A stretch of DNA of 64,000 bases from Isochrysis galbana. Taxonomy: Eukaryota > Haptophyta > Isochrysidales > Isochrysidaceae. A program made the position numbers and the translations under genes. Positions 32,176 to 42,573 of this stretch are shown here, piece by piece (positions within the stretch are counted from its first letter, which is position 1; every line of letters begins with the position of its first letter). The notes beneath the pieces are model-generated. The model did not search any database. It was given only the letters and a program-made list of their open reading frames with translations, and had not been told where the DNA came from. The stretch lies in assembly GCA_018136815.1 (NCBI GenBank), contig CM030931.1:6778399-6842398 (forward strand), written 5' to 3'.

Positions 32176-32914
32176 GGAAGGCTGTGGTAAAAATGCTTGC
32201 TACTACAGACGATGGCCGCCAGAATCAGCCGCTCCACCTCTCTCGATTGGCGCAGAGTCTTGAGTACACTTGGTCATGTACACATCGAGGACTATTGTGA
32301 GCCGGAGTTGTGAGGGCAGAGCCATTCCTTGTGTGGCACATTGACTTGGGGCGGATCTGCCCTGCTTCACTCTGCATGAGGATAGGCTGCTTTGCCTTTT
32401 CTATGAGGCTAGTGAGGCGACAACTACAGCATGCATGTTATCGATTATGGTCAACCTAGGGCTGCTATGAACTGGTTTTCGAAGCCGAGGCTCTTGGCGG
32501 GAGTGTCGTGTGTCCTCTGCTCTTCCTCGCAGCTATCTCCCTCGCATCTCCACCATGTACTATATGATCACAATGGTACAATCCCCACACGGGGGATCGT
32601 ATCACCTTCCCTATTTTGGCGCACCACTGCATGTCACCGCGCCTTCCCGTCATAGTTTGCTTGTGAGAGATTGTATAGTACCAATACCAATACCAACTTG
32701 TGATAAGCGTGTGCCTCCATCCCAGCTTTGCTTACTGTCCTGCCTCGTCAATAATGGCGCTGAAGGTTGCATTCCGTCGAGGGTGTGCCAGAAATATGTC
32801 TACAGTCGCTACGTTCTGCGTCTCGGAGCGCGACAACGATATAAACCCCTCGGGGGTCGGCGGCCTCGCCCTCTCTGCGATGAGCGCACACGCTCTATCG
32901 ATGATTAATTTCCC

Positions 32915-32998
<84 letters not shown>

Positions 32999-33787
32999 CG
33001 TGGTTTCTAAAAACACGGTTAATCCATAATCCATAATCCACTTTTTCCCCACGTAATATAGTATATAGTATAATAAAGGGGGGGGGGGGGGGAAGCGCGC
33101 GGACCCGAACCATCTCCATCTCGACGCTTGCGCGGTGAGAAGCCACTCTTGGTCGCCGCGCCCAAATCGGACACGTTCAGAGAGTCCGCATGCTCCTTGA
33201 TGAAGGCGCCGAGGTCCACCTCGCCGACGCCGATGGCCGGCATGGCACAACTCTGCTCGAGGTCGTACGCGACGATCAAGTCGTGCGCCTACTCATGGGG
33301 ACGGCGGCGCGCCCGCGATGAGGAGCGCGTGCATGCGCGCGCGCATCGCGTGCAGAGTGCAGATGTGGATGTTAGATGTGGCTCCACGCGGTCACCTCCC
33401 GCTCGTCGTCCTTGGCACGTGAATCAATCTGGAATCAGGGCGGCTGCCGCCTCTGGGTGTGCGGGCAAGGTAGTCGACGTTGAGCCCGCTGAGTTGGTGC
33501 AGCACGTGCGTGCGCAGCGCGTCATTGTCGTCAAGAAGGCGGAGCATTGATTGGAAGGGGATTTGACCCTCCCGCCTCCCGACAAAAAAGGACGGCGATG
33601 CACATCAGGCCGCGTCGTTGGGGAGTGGACGCGAGGCGCGCCGTTTCGTTTGGGGGAGTGACGTCAGCGCGTCATTTGGGTGTTCGCGTCGTTGCCACAT
33701 CGGAGCGCTTTCACGGAAAGCTCCTCCTGACTTCCGTAAAAAATACAAATGGCTGAAAAGCGGCGAACACGCCACTAGCTCTTAGGC
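32176..33787. other. Intergenic with (GT)n tract
   Basis: I see no supportable gene. A (GT)n microsatellite of about 80 bases lies at 32915-32996, and a G run at 33078-33092. Short frames at 33019-33279 and 33360-33550 on the minus strand (for example MIVAYDLEQSCAMPAIG) look like pieces of something decayed but match nothing I recognise. Confidence 0.4.
32915..32996. repeat. (GT)n microsatellite
   Basis: About 40 uninterrupted TG/GT dinucleotides. It creates His-Thr or Cys-Val frames on both strands that are not genes. Confidence 0.97.
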
Positions 33788-33855
33788 ATGCCTCTGGGAG
33801 GGCCGCAAGCCATGAAACGCTTCTGGCGAAGGCTAGCGGACAAGGTAGACCAAAA
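33788..33855 (+). mobile_element. LINE fragment
   Basis: CATGCCTCTGGGAGGGCCGC through GGCGAAGGCTAGCGGACAAG to GTAGACCAAAAG resembles the LINE segment at about 25727-25795 (VPLGAPEALKPFWKKLADKVDN). Only this short stretch is recognisable. Confidence 0.6.
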
Positions 33856-34309
33856 GTAACCACATACGCACAAGGTAGACAAATTGCCTCGTCTCCAATG
33901 TATTTGGTCTCTGGGATCTTGTCGTTGTCGTACTCGTCAGAGTAGTCTCCGACGAGCATGAGCTTTGCCTTGCACCAACGGCCCATGTATGGCTCGATGA
34001 GTGCCCACATCGACGGGTAGCGTTCCTTGGCCAAATCCACGCGGAAGTCTCCCACATCCACGGCCCATACATACCGGAGGCGGTGACGAGCAGCATCGCC
34101 AAGATCCAGGATGGCACCGCTCATGCCCAAAGTACAAAAGTACATGATCACGAGGCGACACGCCTACCCGGGCGACACCCCGAGCGACATATGAATGCCG
34201 CGAAAGCGCGGTGATTGATGGTTGAAAGGGACGCGAGAGGAGGGAGCCGAGACTCCCCAGGGGCACGAAGTGTCACACGAAGCAGACGTTTATGTTTGTT
34301 TTGCCACAG

Positions 34310-34530
34310 GAACACCACACGAGCAGGTCTGCCCCAGCCCACCCCTTGCACTTGGCCCGTTATTGTAGTGCACGCGCCCCCCCCCCCCCGATACCAAAGA
34401 CAAAGGAATGAAGGGGGTGGTGGAAGGGAGTGAGTATTCTGGGATATAGGCGATGTCGTGAGCGAGTACCGTGAGTGCGTGCTCTCTTATAGCTAGCGTG
34501 AGTAGCCTGAACCTTCAGACATTTTATATA
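34310..34530 (-). repeat. Dispersed repeat R1, subfamily B copy (partial)
   Basis: On the minus strand it starts at CTGAAGGTTCAGGCTAC and continues through GCACTCACGGTAC, CTATATCCCAGAATACTCAC, CATTCCTTTGTCTTTGG and GGTCTGCCCCAGC, in the order seen at 49715-50235 and 54886-55412. It holds a C run of about 14. Confidence 0.65.
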
Positions 34531-34727
34531 TTCATCCTCCGCCTTTTCCGCCTTCAGACGTGGAGTGTTCATGTTTATGTTTATTTCCGCGCGGCTTTTT
34601 TCAACCTTTCTTCCGCTTCAGGGGAGAGCCGCATCTTGTCTGTTTTGGAAAAGCCCACAAAGCGCCACAGCCTTACTTTCCACATTTCAAAGAAGAGAAG
34701 CAAGACCAGTGCGACTCCCACTCCAGC

Positions 34728-35795
34728 CCGGATGCCCCGTCAGGTCTCGGGTCATCAGGTCTTGGCGACCTGATACCTGATATCAGGTGATATCAGGACC
34801 TGATATCAGGCTGATATCAGGTGGTCCACCACTAATATTATAATTTTCTAATGAGCCATTCTAAGATCCGAGGAAATGGACTACGTCTAGCTAGAAGCGG
34901 AGAGGGGGTTCGTGTGGAAGCGGAGGGGAGAGCCCCCCCCCCAGCGAACCCCCACCCCTCCCCCCGCGGGAACCCCCGCCGCCCCCCCCCGCGCACCCGC
35001 CTCTGCCGCTCCGCCGGAGGCGCACCCGCCCCACACCCCTCCCCCCCCCAGAGCCCGCCACTGCTGCCGCTGTTCCCGCCCGCTCCGCCGCCAGCGCGTC
35101 CCCTGCTACCTCTGCTCGCCCCACCGCCGTCCCCTTCGCAGCCGCCCGCCTCGCTGGCTCACCCGCCTCGCTGCCAGCCTCGCCGCTGCGCTCGCGCCTG
35201 CCCCAGCGCCACCCCGCCTCCCCCACCTCAACACCAGTCGCCCTCCCCCCTGGCAACCAGCGTCGCCGCCACCAGCCTCGCCTGCACCCAGCCTCGCAGC
35301 CACCAGCCTCGCCTGCACCCAGCCTCGCCGCCACCAGCCTCGCAGCCACCAGCCTCGCCGCCACCAGCCTCGCCGCCACCAGCCTCGCAGCCACCAGCCT
35401 CGCAGCCACCAGCCTCGCCGCAACCAGCCTGGCCGCCACCAACCCCACCGCCACCCCAGCCTCGTTACCACCAGCCTCATTACGACCAGCCTCGCCGCCA
35501 CCAGCCTCGTTGCGACCAGCCTCGCCTCCACCAGCCTCACCTCCACCCAGCCTCGCCGCCACCAGCCTCGCCGCCACCAGCCTCGCCTCCACCCAGCCTC
35601 GCAGCCCATCATCCATCGTCACTGAGAGGCATGGCCGATCGCTCGCGGTTCGGGTCGATGGCTCGTTTACTGACGTGAATTTTATTTTATTCTAAAGTTA
35701 GTAGTCATAATATCAGCCTGATATCAGGTTATCAGGTCTAGTAGGCCTGATAACCTGATATCAGAACCTGATATCAGCCTGACGGGGCATCCAGG
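34728..35795. mobile_element. Terminal-inverted-repeat element with minisatellite core (1,068 bp)
   Basis: The ends are CCGGATGCCCCGTCAGG and the inverse of CCTGGATGCCCCGTCAGG. Both flanks carry CACTCCAGC (34719-34727 and 35796-35804), a 9-bp duplication as expected for Mutator-like elements. Just inside each end are clusters of the palindrome CCTGATATCAGG, likely transposase-binding sites. The core at about 35270-35610 is a tandem array of a 15-bp unit (GCCTCGCCGCCACCA and variants). It reads as Pro/Ala/Ser repeats on one strand and LVAAR repeats on the other. There is no transposase. Confidence 0.75.
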
Positions 35796-36460
35796 CACTC
35801 CAGCTCCAACACCACATTCGATGGCTCCATTCGATTGATGTCCCATACTTGACGGAACGACACCTACCGAAGACCGAAGATGAAGATGAAGGAATGATGG
35901 GGGGAAGCGGTAAGGGTAAGGGAGGGGAGTGAGGGCGGGGCGAGTGCGATATCAGCGGTTTACCTGAGAGAGATGGTCCAGTAGAGTAGATGCTCTTGCG
36001 CGGGTATCTTCAAGAGCAAGAGCCTGGATTTTTAATCTTAAGCTTTAATCCGCACAATTCCAATTCCACCAACTACGAAAAATCCATTAATATTAAATTT
36101 TCTTTTCCCCCCCAGCACATTATAGCAAGGATACGGGGTGCATCCCGCCTGCCCGCCATGGAGCCCACCACCCATCCCCGCCCTCTGCGAGGGTCGGGCG
36201 TAATCCCAGGATGTGATGGGAGAGGCACACGATGAGCGTCAAGGCGACGAGGTGAAGGGGACAAAGCGTGTTGCAAATAGCTAGATACATAGGAGTAATG
36301 ATGCGGTGGTCAATTGTACGTAGCAAGATGTGCCAATTTGGGCCCATCCGCGTTAATCCTCGTGCGTTTATAGAGATCGCCAAAACTCAAACGATGGCAC
36401 CAAGGGTGAAGGTGCCACATAGACAGACCAACGCCATGCAATGTACGTAATAGGCCAGCA
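35796..36460. other. Intergenic
   Basis: No gene is seen. This probably includes the 3' untranslated region of the minus-strand Tudor-like gene. Confidence 0.35.
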
Positions 36461-38146
36461 TCAGCATTCCTCTTCTGCGGCCTTAAAGTAGTCCTGAAGT
36501 GTAGCAAGGGGTGGATGCTCAGCGCAGCGCCTTGCGGTGCCATCGAGTGCTTTTAGCAGCGCCACAGTCGGGGGAGACCAGGTTGGCCGCGGACTGGCCT
36601 CATGGACTATCCACTCGACGCCGGCCGAGGTGACGCGCACTCCCATCGTGGGTTGATTGAGCATGCGAGCATCGGCCTCGTCTAGGGGTTCGGGCGCGAG
36701 CGCAGCGAGGTCGAGCGCGGAGCCGAAGGCACTCAACATGTCGGAGCGAGTGTGGGCGTCATCGTGGCTGGCACTCGAGCTTCCCTCGCCATTCTCGCCA
36801 TCCGTACCATCAAGACCTCGCCCGGCATGGCCATGGCCGTGCGTGCCTCCGCGTCTCCCACCCCGTTCCTCACGGATTTCACTCCCTTCAACGTCGTGCG
36901 CCATTTCGCCCGAATCGAGCTGCACGCTATAAACAGCGCCCTCCACTGAGGACACCACACCACCAAACCATCCGTCGGTGTCGAAGTCGACCTCTACGCG
37001 GTCTCCAACTCGAAAGGGGCTCACATCCACGTCATCCAGATCGGCGAGGGCATCCGCCTCTGCAGGTGCAGGAGAGGAGCCGTCGCCTCGATCTCTGACT
37101 GCATCAGTGCAACCCCAAGAAGCTGTGTCACCCATTGGTGTTCTGCACTCCGCCGAAGATGCTCCGTCGTGGGCTGCTCTGAGTTGGCCGCCGGGGCGCT
37201 CCTTCACGACAGTCTGCTGATACTCAGCGCGGGCCCCAAGTTCCCGGCAAGTTGTCTCCAAACCGTGCGCGCCAGATGTCGTCAATGGCGGGAAGGTTGT
37301 CGGCACACAACCGATGGGGCTTGCTGAGGGCAGAGCGGCGGCGGGGGCCGGAGTGAGGCGGTCAGAAAGCTGGGCTGCGAGCAAGTCCGGCGGTCGTACG
37401 CTCTCGATGCAACCGTCGGCAGCATGCTCGGATGTGCCACCTACAAGCTGGTCCAGACCCACGGGCGATGAGTCGATCCTAGGGAGCGATGAATGCAGCC
37501 GCAGATGCGACGGCAGCAGTGCCATGTCTGGTGGCCACACAGCTGCGGCGGTGGAATGCAGTGAGGATGGTGAAGGCTCGGGGCTACAAGGCTCTTCAAC
37601 GTCTTCCACGTCGCGCAGTGGCGCCACTTCGCCCGTCTGGCGCTCTGTAATCTCGGTTATCCCGGAGAGTCGCGCTTCGCGCAGCGCGAGCCGCCGCCGC
37701 CTCCGCTCTGCACGCGTGCGTGCCTTGTTGAGGCGTGGGGTTTCAGCGGCGGCGACCTCGCCCAGGGCCTGCATTGGCGAGCGCGCTGGCTCGAGCCGTG
37801 CCGCGAGCGAGGCTGAGCGCTGAAGGAAGAGCTCGGTATAGTGCGCCGCGATCTCGTCGGAGAGCGGATTCTCCGGCAAACGATCCCTCATCTGGTCGAC
37901 ATCTTCCTCCTCGTGCTGGTCGAGGAGCGCCTCGTCGGCGATCCAGAGTAGCCTGGCGTCCCGTCCAATGGCCATGCCCAGCTGCCTCGCTGCGGCGAGC
38001 ACCAGAGAGACCGGGTTGTCGAACGACCAGGTCTGGCCGTTGAGTGTGAATGTTGTCGGTCGGTCGAGCAGCCCCTCATCGCTCAGCTCGTCGTCTTCGA
38101 GCTCGCTCGACTCGTCTTCAGTCGGAGTGCTCGACTCCTCTGTCAT
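36461..38146 (-). CDS. Tudor/Agenet-like domain protein, acidic and mostly disordered
   Basis: A single frame. I start it at MTEESSTPTED (38146, 561 residues) because the 86 residues upstream in the same frame are Pro/Leu low-complexity translated from a CT tract and look like untranslated leader. Residues about 40-120 (LVLAAARQLGMAIGRDARLLWIADEALL) loosely resemble the segment before the WW domain in CEP164-type centriolar proteins. This is a weak resemblance. Near residues 405-455, FRVGDRVEVDFDTDGWFGGV continues into a compact beta-barrel-like segment of Tudor/Agenet type, which usually reads methylated residues. The middle is Ser/Pro/Ala-rich and acidic with a basic patch (RTRAERRRRRLALREARL). 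Function is unknown. Chromatin or centrosome roles are guesses. Confidence 0.6.
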   Translation of the reverse strand: MTEESSTPTEDESSELEDDELSDEGLLDRPTTFTLNGQTWSFDNPVSLVLAAARQLGMAIGRDARLLWIADEALLDQHEEEDVDQMRDRLPENPLSDEIAAHYTELFLQRSASLAARLEPARSPMQALGEVAAAETPRLNKARTRAERRRRRLALREARLSGITEITERQTGEVAPLRDVEDVEEPCSPEPSPSSLHSTAAAVWPPDMALLPSHLRLHSSLPRIDSSPVGLDQLVGGTSEHAADGCIESVRPPDLLAAQLSDRLTPAPAAALPSASPIGCVPTTFPPLTTSGAHGLETTCRELGARAEYQQTVVKERPGGQLRAAHDGASSAECRTPMGDTASWGCTDAVRDRGDGSSPAPAEADALADLDDVDVSPFRVGDRVEVDFDTDGWFGGVVSSVEGAVYSVQLDSGEMAHDVEGSEIREERGGRRGGTHGHGHAGRGLDGTDGENGEGSSSASHDDAHTRSDMLSAFGSALDLAALAPEPLDEADARMLNQPTMGVRVTSAGVEWIVHEASPRPTWSPPTVALLKALDGTARRCAEHPPLATLQDYFKAAEEEC

Positions 38147-38647
38147 CGGCGCCCGTGGGCCACTCGAGAGATGGAGGGGGAGGGGAGAGAGAGCCGGGGA
38201 GTGAGGCGGAGCGCGCGAGAGAGGCAGGGAGAGAGGGAAGGGGTGGATGGGAGAGAAGGCAACGGGGAGAGGCGGAGGGAGAGAGTGGGGGAAGTCGGCG
38301 AGGTGAAGAGGATTGGTTGCGTGGGGAGGGGGAGGCAGCGGGAAGAGAAAGAGGAGCAAGGCGGAGGCGGGGCGCGCCAGAGAGTAGTGGTTCGTTCCTG
38401 TCAATGAATGGAGCTTCCATCGCCCTCCCTCTCCCTCCTTTCTCTTCCCCCGCTCTCCCTCTCTTCTCTCTCTCCGTGTAGTCTTTCTCCTCTCTTTCTG
38501 CGAGCCTCCGCTCTCCTCTCCTCTCTCGTCGCGGGAAGTTTGAGCTCGGACGAGCTTTACTCACACTTTACAGAGTACAGGCGAGACCATGGGCCACGCG
38601 GCCTCGCGCCCCCGACGGGGGCAGCGCGGGAGAATCCGCATCTCGGG

Positions 38648-38680
<33 letters not shown>

Positions 38681-38697
38681 GGAGAGAGAGAGAGAGA

Positions 38698-38728
<31 letters not shown>

Positions 38729-38732
38729 CAGA

Positions 38733-38785
<53 letters not shown>

Positions 38786-38827
38786 GAGAGCGAGAGAGGG
38801 AGAGAGAGAGAGAGAGAGAGATGGAGG

Positions 38828-38863
<36 letters not shown>

Positions 38864-39195
38864 GAGAGAGAGATGGAGGGAGAGAGAGAGAGAGAGAGGA
38901 GGAGGAAAGGAGTGGCTCGGCGTACGTGTTGTGCTCCCGAAACGCTCTCTCGTCGCGGACCAAAAGGGGTTCGTTCATACTCGCGCGATACTTTAGACAA
39001 AGGGAGATGAAAAGGTGGGAGAGTCACCATTTTGGCAATCTCCCGTCCTCGAGATTCGTTCGAGATCCGTTAGCAGCAAGATCTCGCGTCTCGGCCACGG
39101 TCGGTTGTCTTTTGTTCGAGGAGGTGCTCCTTGCTCCTAGAATTTATTCTTCTCGATCGCTCGACCGCACCGCAAGACCGCAAGCGCACGACGTG
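38147..39195. repeat. 5' flank of Tudor-like gene and large (GA)n array
   Basis: From 38147 to about 38570 the plus strand alternates GA-rich and CT-rich, probably the promoter and leader of the minus-strand gene. From 38647 to 38898 lies a (GA)n array of about 250 bases, broken by regularly spaced ATGGAGG or GGGA interruptions. Frames of Arg/Glu or Ser/Leu across it are artefacts. No gene is seen up to 39195. Confidence 0.8.
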
Positions 39196-39245
39196 ACGAA
39201 TTGGGATGGCCCATAGGGCCTGAGGGCAATGAGGAGGGTGGCAAG

Positions 39246-40216
39246 CCTAGATGGGAAATACGTATTCACCGTATTTGGACGAAGGCCAAATACAGACCGT
39301 ATTTACCGTATTTGAAACTGCCTCAATATGACCCTCCGTATTTGGACGGTGGCGCAGGCGCGCGCGTCGAAAGTCCCCACGCCATGATCTTGTTTTGGTC
39401 TCATAGGCGGGGGGGCCTAATGGGAGGGTGAGGAGCAGATTATTAGAGAGGAGCTGTGGGGAAGGAGAGATGGCTGGATAGGGCGCTATACCCATGCGCT
39501 AGGCATGGGCAGCGCCGCCACCTCAGGGCATGTCCTCCCTCTGTTTGGTCATATGTTGAGATGTTGAGATGTTTTGTGCCTACAACCTACAACCTACAAC
39601 AGAGGACGACGAGGGGGTTTGTGGTTTGTGCTGCTTGGGTTAAATGCTAAATGCAGTAGGAAGAGGGAGTGAGCGAGCAGAGTGCAGAGTGAGAGGGGGA
39701 GTCAAGTGTTGAATGAAGGCCCATGGATGGCCCATGGCAGGGCACCGAGTTGTAGGTTCCTGTGGTGCACAAGAGTGGGGTGGGAAGGAGAATTGTGTCA
39801 GCAATGGACAATGGGCATTGTTGCATTGTTTGTTTGCGCAATGCAGCACCGCTGCAGCCATGCGCCATGCGCGCAACGAGCGCGGATCGCGCGAGGCACG
39901 GTCAGGGTGTCAGGGTTGGGGTTCAGGATGAGGTACACGCTCCATCTACATTCTCACATGCTCTCATCATGATGAGATGATGGGTGAATGAAGGGGGGGC
40001 GGGGGGGAGAGGGCGCTGGCGCTGGCGCTAGGGCGCTAGGGCAATATATGGCATATGCTGGCGATTGGCGACGGGGGAGGCTTGGGGAATGGGAGCCCCC
40101 CCCCCCGGTACTGTATTTGGTACCGTATTTGGCTGTATTTGGACGAAGGCCAAATACAGGCTGTATTTACCGTATTTGGAAGCTCCCTCGCTCCCTCACT
40201 GTATTTCCCATCTAGG
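39246..40216. mobile_element. Non-autonomous hAT element (971 bp) with 8-bp duplication
   Basis: Perfect inverted ends CCTAGATGGGAAATAC are flanked by GTGGCAAG on both sides (39238-39245 and 40217-40224). The subterminal 100 bases at each end carry many copies of GTATTTGG/CCAAATAC, including GGACGAAGGCCAAATACAG at both ends, which look like transposase-binding sites. The first 13 bases equal the left end of the transposase-bearing element at 61648. It interrupts the IR-L right copy. There is no transposase. Confidence 0.82.
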
Positions 40217-40633
40217 GTGGCAAGCCGGCGGCAGGCGCGGCTGAAGAGACGACTTCGGAGACGCTGACGGGCTGAGGCCCGTCAGCAGAGGAAGGCGGGC
40301 AGGCGGGCTTGAGCGAGGGCGAGGACGGCGGCGAGAGCGACATCGAACGAGTGGCGAGAGGCGAGGGTGAGTGTGAGGAGGGCTGTGGTGGCAGGGGCTG
40401 GCGAGGCGAGGAGGGATTGTAGGGTATGAGTGTTACGAGAGCGAGAGCGACGAGAGCGAGAGCGACGGATGACGACTGACGACAGGACGACGGACAAAGA
40501 CACCCAGGAAAACACCCCGACTCTCGCCCCACGACTTTCTCACATAACTCGACTGAAATCAAACCCAAACACTCCGGCCAGACAACGACGGACGACGACC
40601 AAAGGGCGATCTGTCGGCGATCTTGTCTGGGGT
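40217..40633 (-). repeat. Inverted repeat pair IR-L, right copy
   Basis: Inverted duplicate of 28555-28970. Its own continuation (GAATTGGGATGGCCCATAGG, 39197-39245) has been separated from it by the 971-bp hAT element. The shared frame reads MGLISVELCEKVVGRESG. Confidence 0.65.
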
Positions 40634-40803
40634 GCGCTTACAAGCCGGTAGAGCCCGTCAGAGGCCCCAGCCCCGGGCGGTCGCGCCGCGTGCATGCGGC
40701 ACCGTGCCGCACAAGCATGAGCAAGGCAGACCCTCTCACTCCTCCGCATCCGCACCCACCTCGCGCTCCATTGGCAGGCTGAGTCAGATGACGTGAACAA
40801 AAG

Positions 40804-41600
40804 TCGCGTTCCGTCAAAAGAGGACCACAATCTGTTTTCTTTTTAGTTATGAACAATATTGGTACAAAACAAGGCTGTGTATAGAAACTTTTTTTAAAAT
40901 AAAGTCGCCGTATACGAGATGTTTCGTTTACGCAGCACATGTGATTACTTGCAATCATTGAGCACGCCGTGCGTATGCGCATCGACTTCCCCCTCGCGAG
41001 GGCGCCGTGCGTGCGCATAGAAACTTTTTTCCCTAAGGCCCACATTAACGTAAAGTAGCCATATACGAGACGTTTCGTTTGCGCAGCACGTGTGATTGCT
41101 TGCAATCATTGTGCACGCCGTGCGTATGCACATCGGCTTCCCCCCCCCGCGGGGCGCCGTGCGTGCGCATAGCAACTTCCAGGAAGGTGCACGCCGTGCG
41201 TTCACTCTTTTCGCGGGGGAACTCTGGGCGCGGAGGACGGGCGGAACAAAGTGTGATTGCGTTTCGTTTACGCAGCACATGTGATTACTTGCAATCATTG
41301 AGCACGCCGTGCGTATGCGCATCGACTTCCCCCTCGCGAGGGCGCCGTGCGTGCGCATAGAAACTTTTTTCCCTAAGGCCCACATTAACGTAAAGTAGCC
41401 ATATACGAGATGTTTCGTTTGCGCAGCACGTGTGATTGCTTGCAATCATTGTGCACGCCGTGCGTATGCACATCGACTTCCCCCCCCCGCGGGGCGCCGT
41501 GCGTGCGCATAGCAACTTCCAGGAAGGTGCACGCCGTGCGTTCACTCTTTCCGCGGGGGGACTCTGGACGCAGAGGCGGTCGGGAACCGCGGGGGCACCC
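40804..41600. repeat. Nested tandem repeat, 340-bp period
   Basis: The unit 40921-41260 is repeated at 41261-41600 with few changes. Each unit itself contains two related halves about 151 bases apart, starting at GTTTCGTTTACGCAGCAC and GTTTCGTTTGCGCAGCAC. Shared phrases are CACGCCGTGCGTATGC and GTGCGTGCGCATAG. The segment 40804-40920 (TCGCGTTCCGTCAAAA start) resembles 55534-55690, which also carries GTGCGCATAGCAACTT. It is non-coding. Confidence 0.85.
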
Positions 41601-41784
41601 CTGGGACCGGGGAAAATATTACCGTATATTGCGAAAACACTGACGTAAACAATCGAGGTCTTGGGGTCTCTCCGCTCCCCCGGGGCCCCCTCCCCCGGGT
41701 CCCCTCCTCCCCCCTCTCATCGACCTGCCTTCAAATCCTTGAGCGATGAAGAGTTGCGGGTGAGTACGAGCCTAGTGAGGCGGT

Positions 41785-42573
41785 ATGCGCTCACCTGCGG
41801 CCCGGGTCTGCGCTTGCACTTCTACTCAAACTCACGCACCTCCCCACACACAGGCAGCAGAGCGAGGAGGCAAGTATTCTGACGGTGACGTCGATGACGG
41901 CGTAGCGAGCTGGCTGCCCGAGCGCATCGAGTTGGAGGAGTACATCCTCCGCGTTTGCGAGTGTGGTGCCACAGAAGGCACGGACGCCGCGCTCACACCC
42001 CAGACCATCATTGACGATGAAACTCGCCGGCCGGCAGGCTATTCCCTTGAAGGGCCCGGTGATGATGACAAGTGGTGGCTTGTGAAGAAGAAGAGCCCGG
42101 AATCTTCGACGGCATCGACGACAAAGAAGGCCAAGAGGGCGCACGGGGCCCCCTCGAGCACCCGAGAGATCTTGGCGGACTTCATGCAGTCCAAGCGCGA
42201 AGATAGTTTGCAGAAGCAAAAGCTCCTTGCCCACAAAGCACACCTTGCTGAGCGCACTGTAGCTTTGCAGGAGGCACTCCAAGCCCGGCGTGGAGAGCAG
42301 GCAACGCTAGAAGCCCGCCAGCTCGCACACAAGATACGCATGGATGAAGCCCAACTCGAGCTCCAACGGGAGGAGAGGGATCGTGCGGCCCGAAGTGAAG
42401 AAGAGCGGTCGCGCCGCGAGGAAGCACGCGCGGAGCGTGATGCCCTTGCTATGCAGAGCACGATGCAGATGCAGAAGATGATGATGGACCAACAAGCTAT
42501 GTTCATGCAATTCATGCAACAAATGATGCCTCTAGCCCGTCCGAACACGAACGGAAACGGAGGAGAAAAATAG
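41785..42573 (+). CDS. Coiled-coil protein, probable accessory ORF of PIF/Harbinger element
   Basis: The maximal frame is 262 residues, but the first 25 are probably intron: a donor (GCGGGTGAGT, near 41758) and an acceptor (CACACAG, near 41852) would join an upstream exon ending FKSLSDEELR. After GGKYSDGDVDDGVASW and a segment ending DDKWWLVKKKSP, the chain from about residue 120 is a long Glu/Arg/Gln-rich coiled coil (KREDSLQKQKLLAHKAHLAE), ending in a Met/Gln-rich stretch. It converges on the transposase gene at 43679-44961. PIF/Harbinger elements typically carry a second DNA-binding (Myb/trihelix-like) protein needed for transposition, and this is the natural candidate. The DNA-binding domain itself is not visible, so the role is inferred from position. 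Confidence 0.5.
   Translation: MRSPAARVCACTSTQTHAPPHTQAAERGGKYSDGDVDDGVASWLPERIELEEYILRVCECGATEGTDAALTPQTIIDDETRRPAGYSLEGPGDDDKWWLVKKKSPESSTASTTKKAKRAHGAPSSTREILADFMQSKREDSLQKQKLLAHKAHLAERTVALQEALQARRGEQATLEARQLAHKIRMDEAQLELQREERDRAARSEEERSRREEARAERDALAMQSTMQMQKMMMDQQAMFMQFMQQMMPLARPNTNGNGGEK

Noticed and set aside
32732-33250. 172-residue frame with (HT)n
   Set aside because: It is a translation of the (GT)n microsatellite.
33711-34151. 146-residue minus-strand frame containing AKLMLVGDYSDEYDNDK
   Set aside because: The central part looks protein-like, but I recognise no family, and it overlaps a plus-strand LINE fragment; not enough to call a gene.
34851-35678. Pro/Ala-rich 275-residue frame and its LVAAR-repeat antisense
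   Set aside because: Both strands of a 15-bp minisatellite inside a transposon are open; there is no evidence of a host gene.
38408-39010. Arg/Glu-rich 200-residue frame
   Set aside because: It is produced by the interrupted (GA)n array.
40921-41600. CRISPR-like array
   Set aside because: Two long direct copies with sub-repeats, no short repeat/spacer pattern, and a eukaryotic context.
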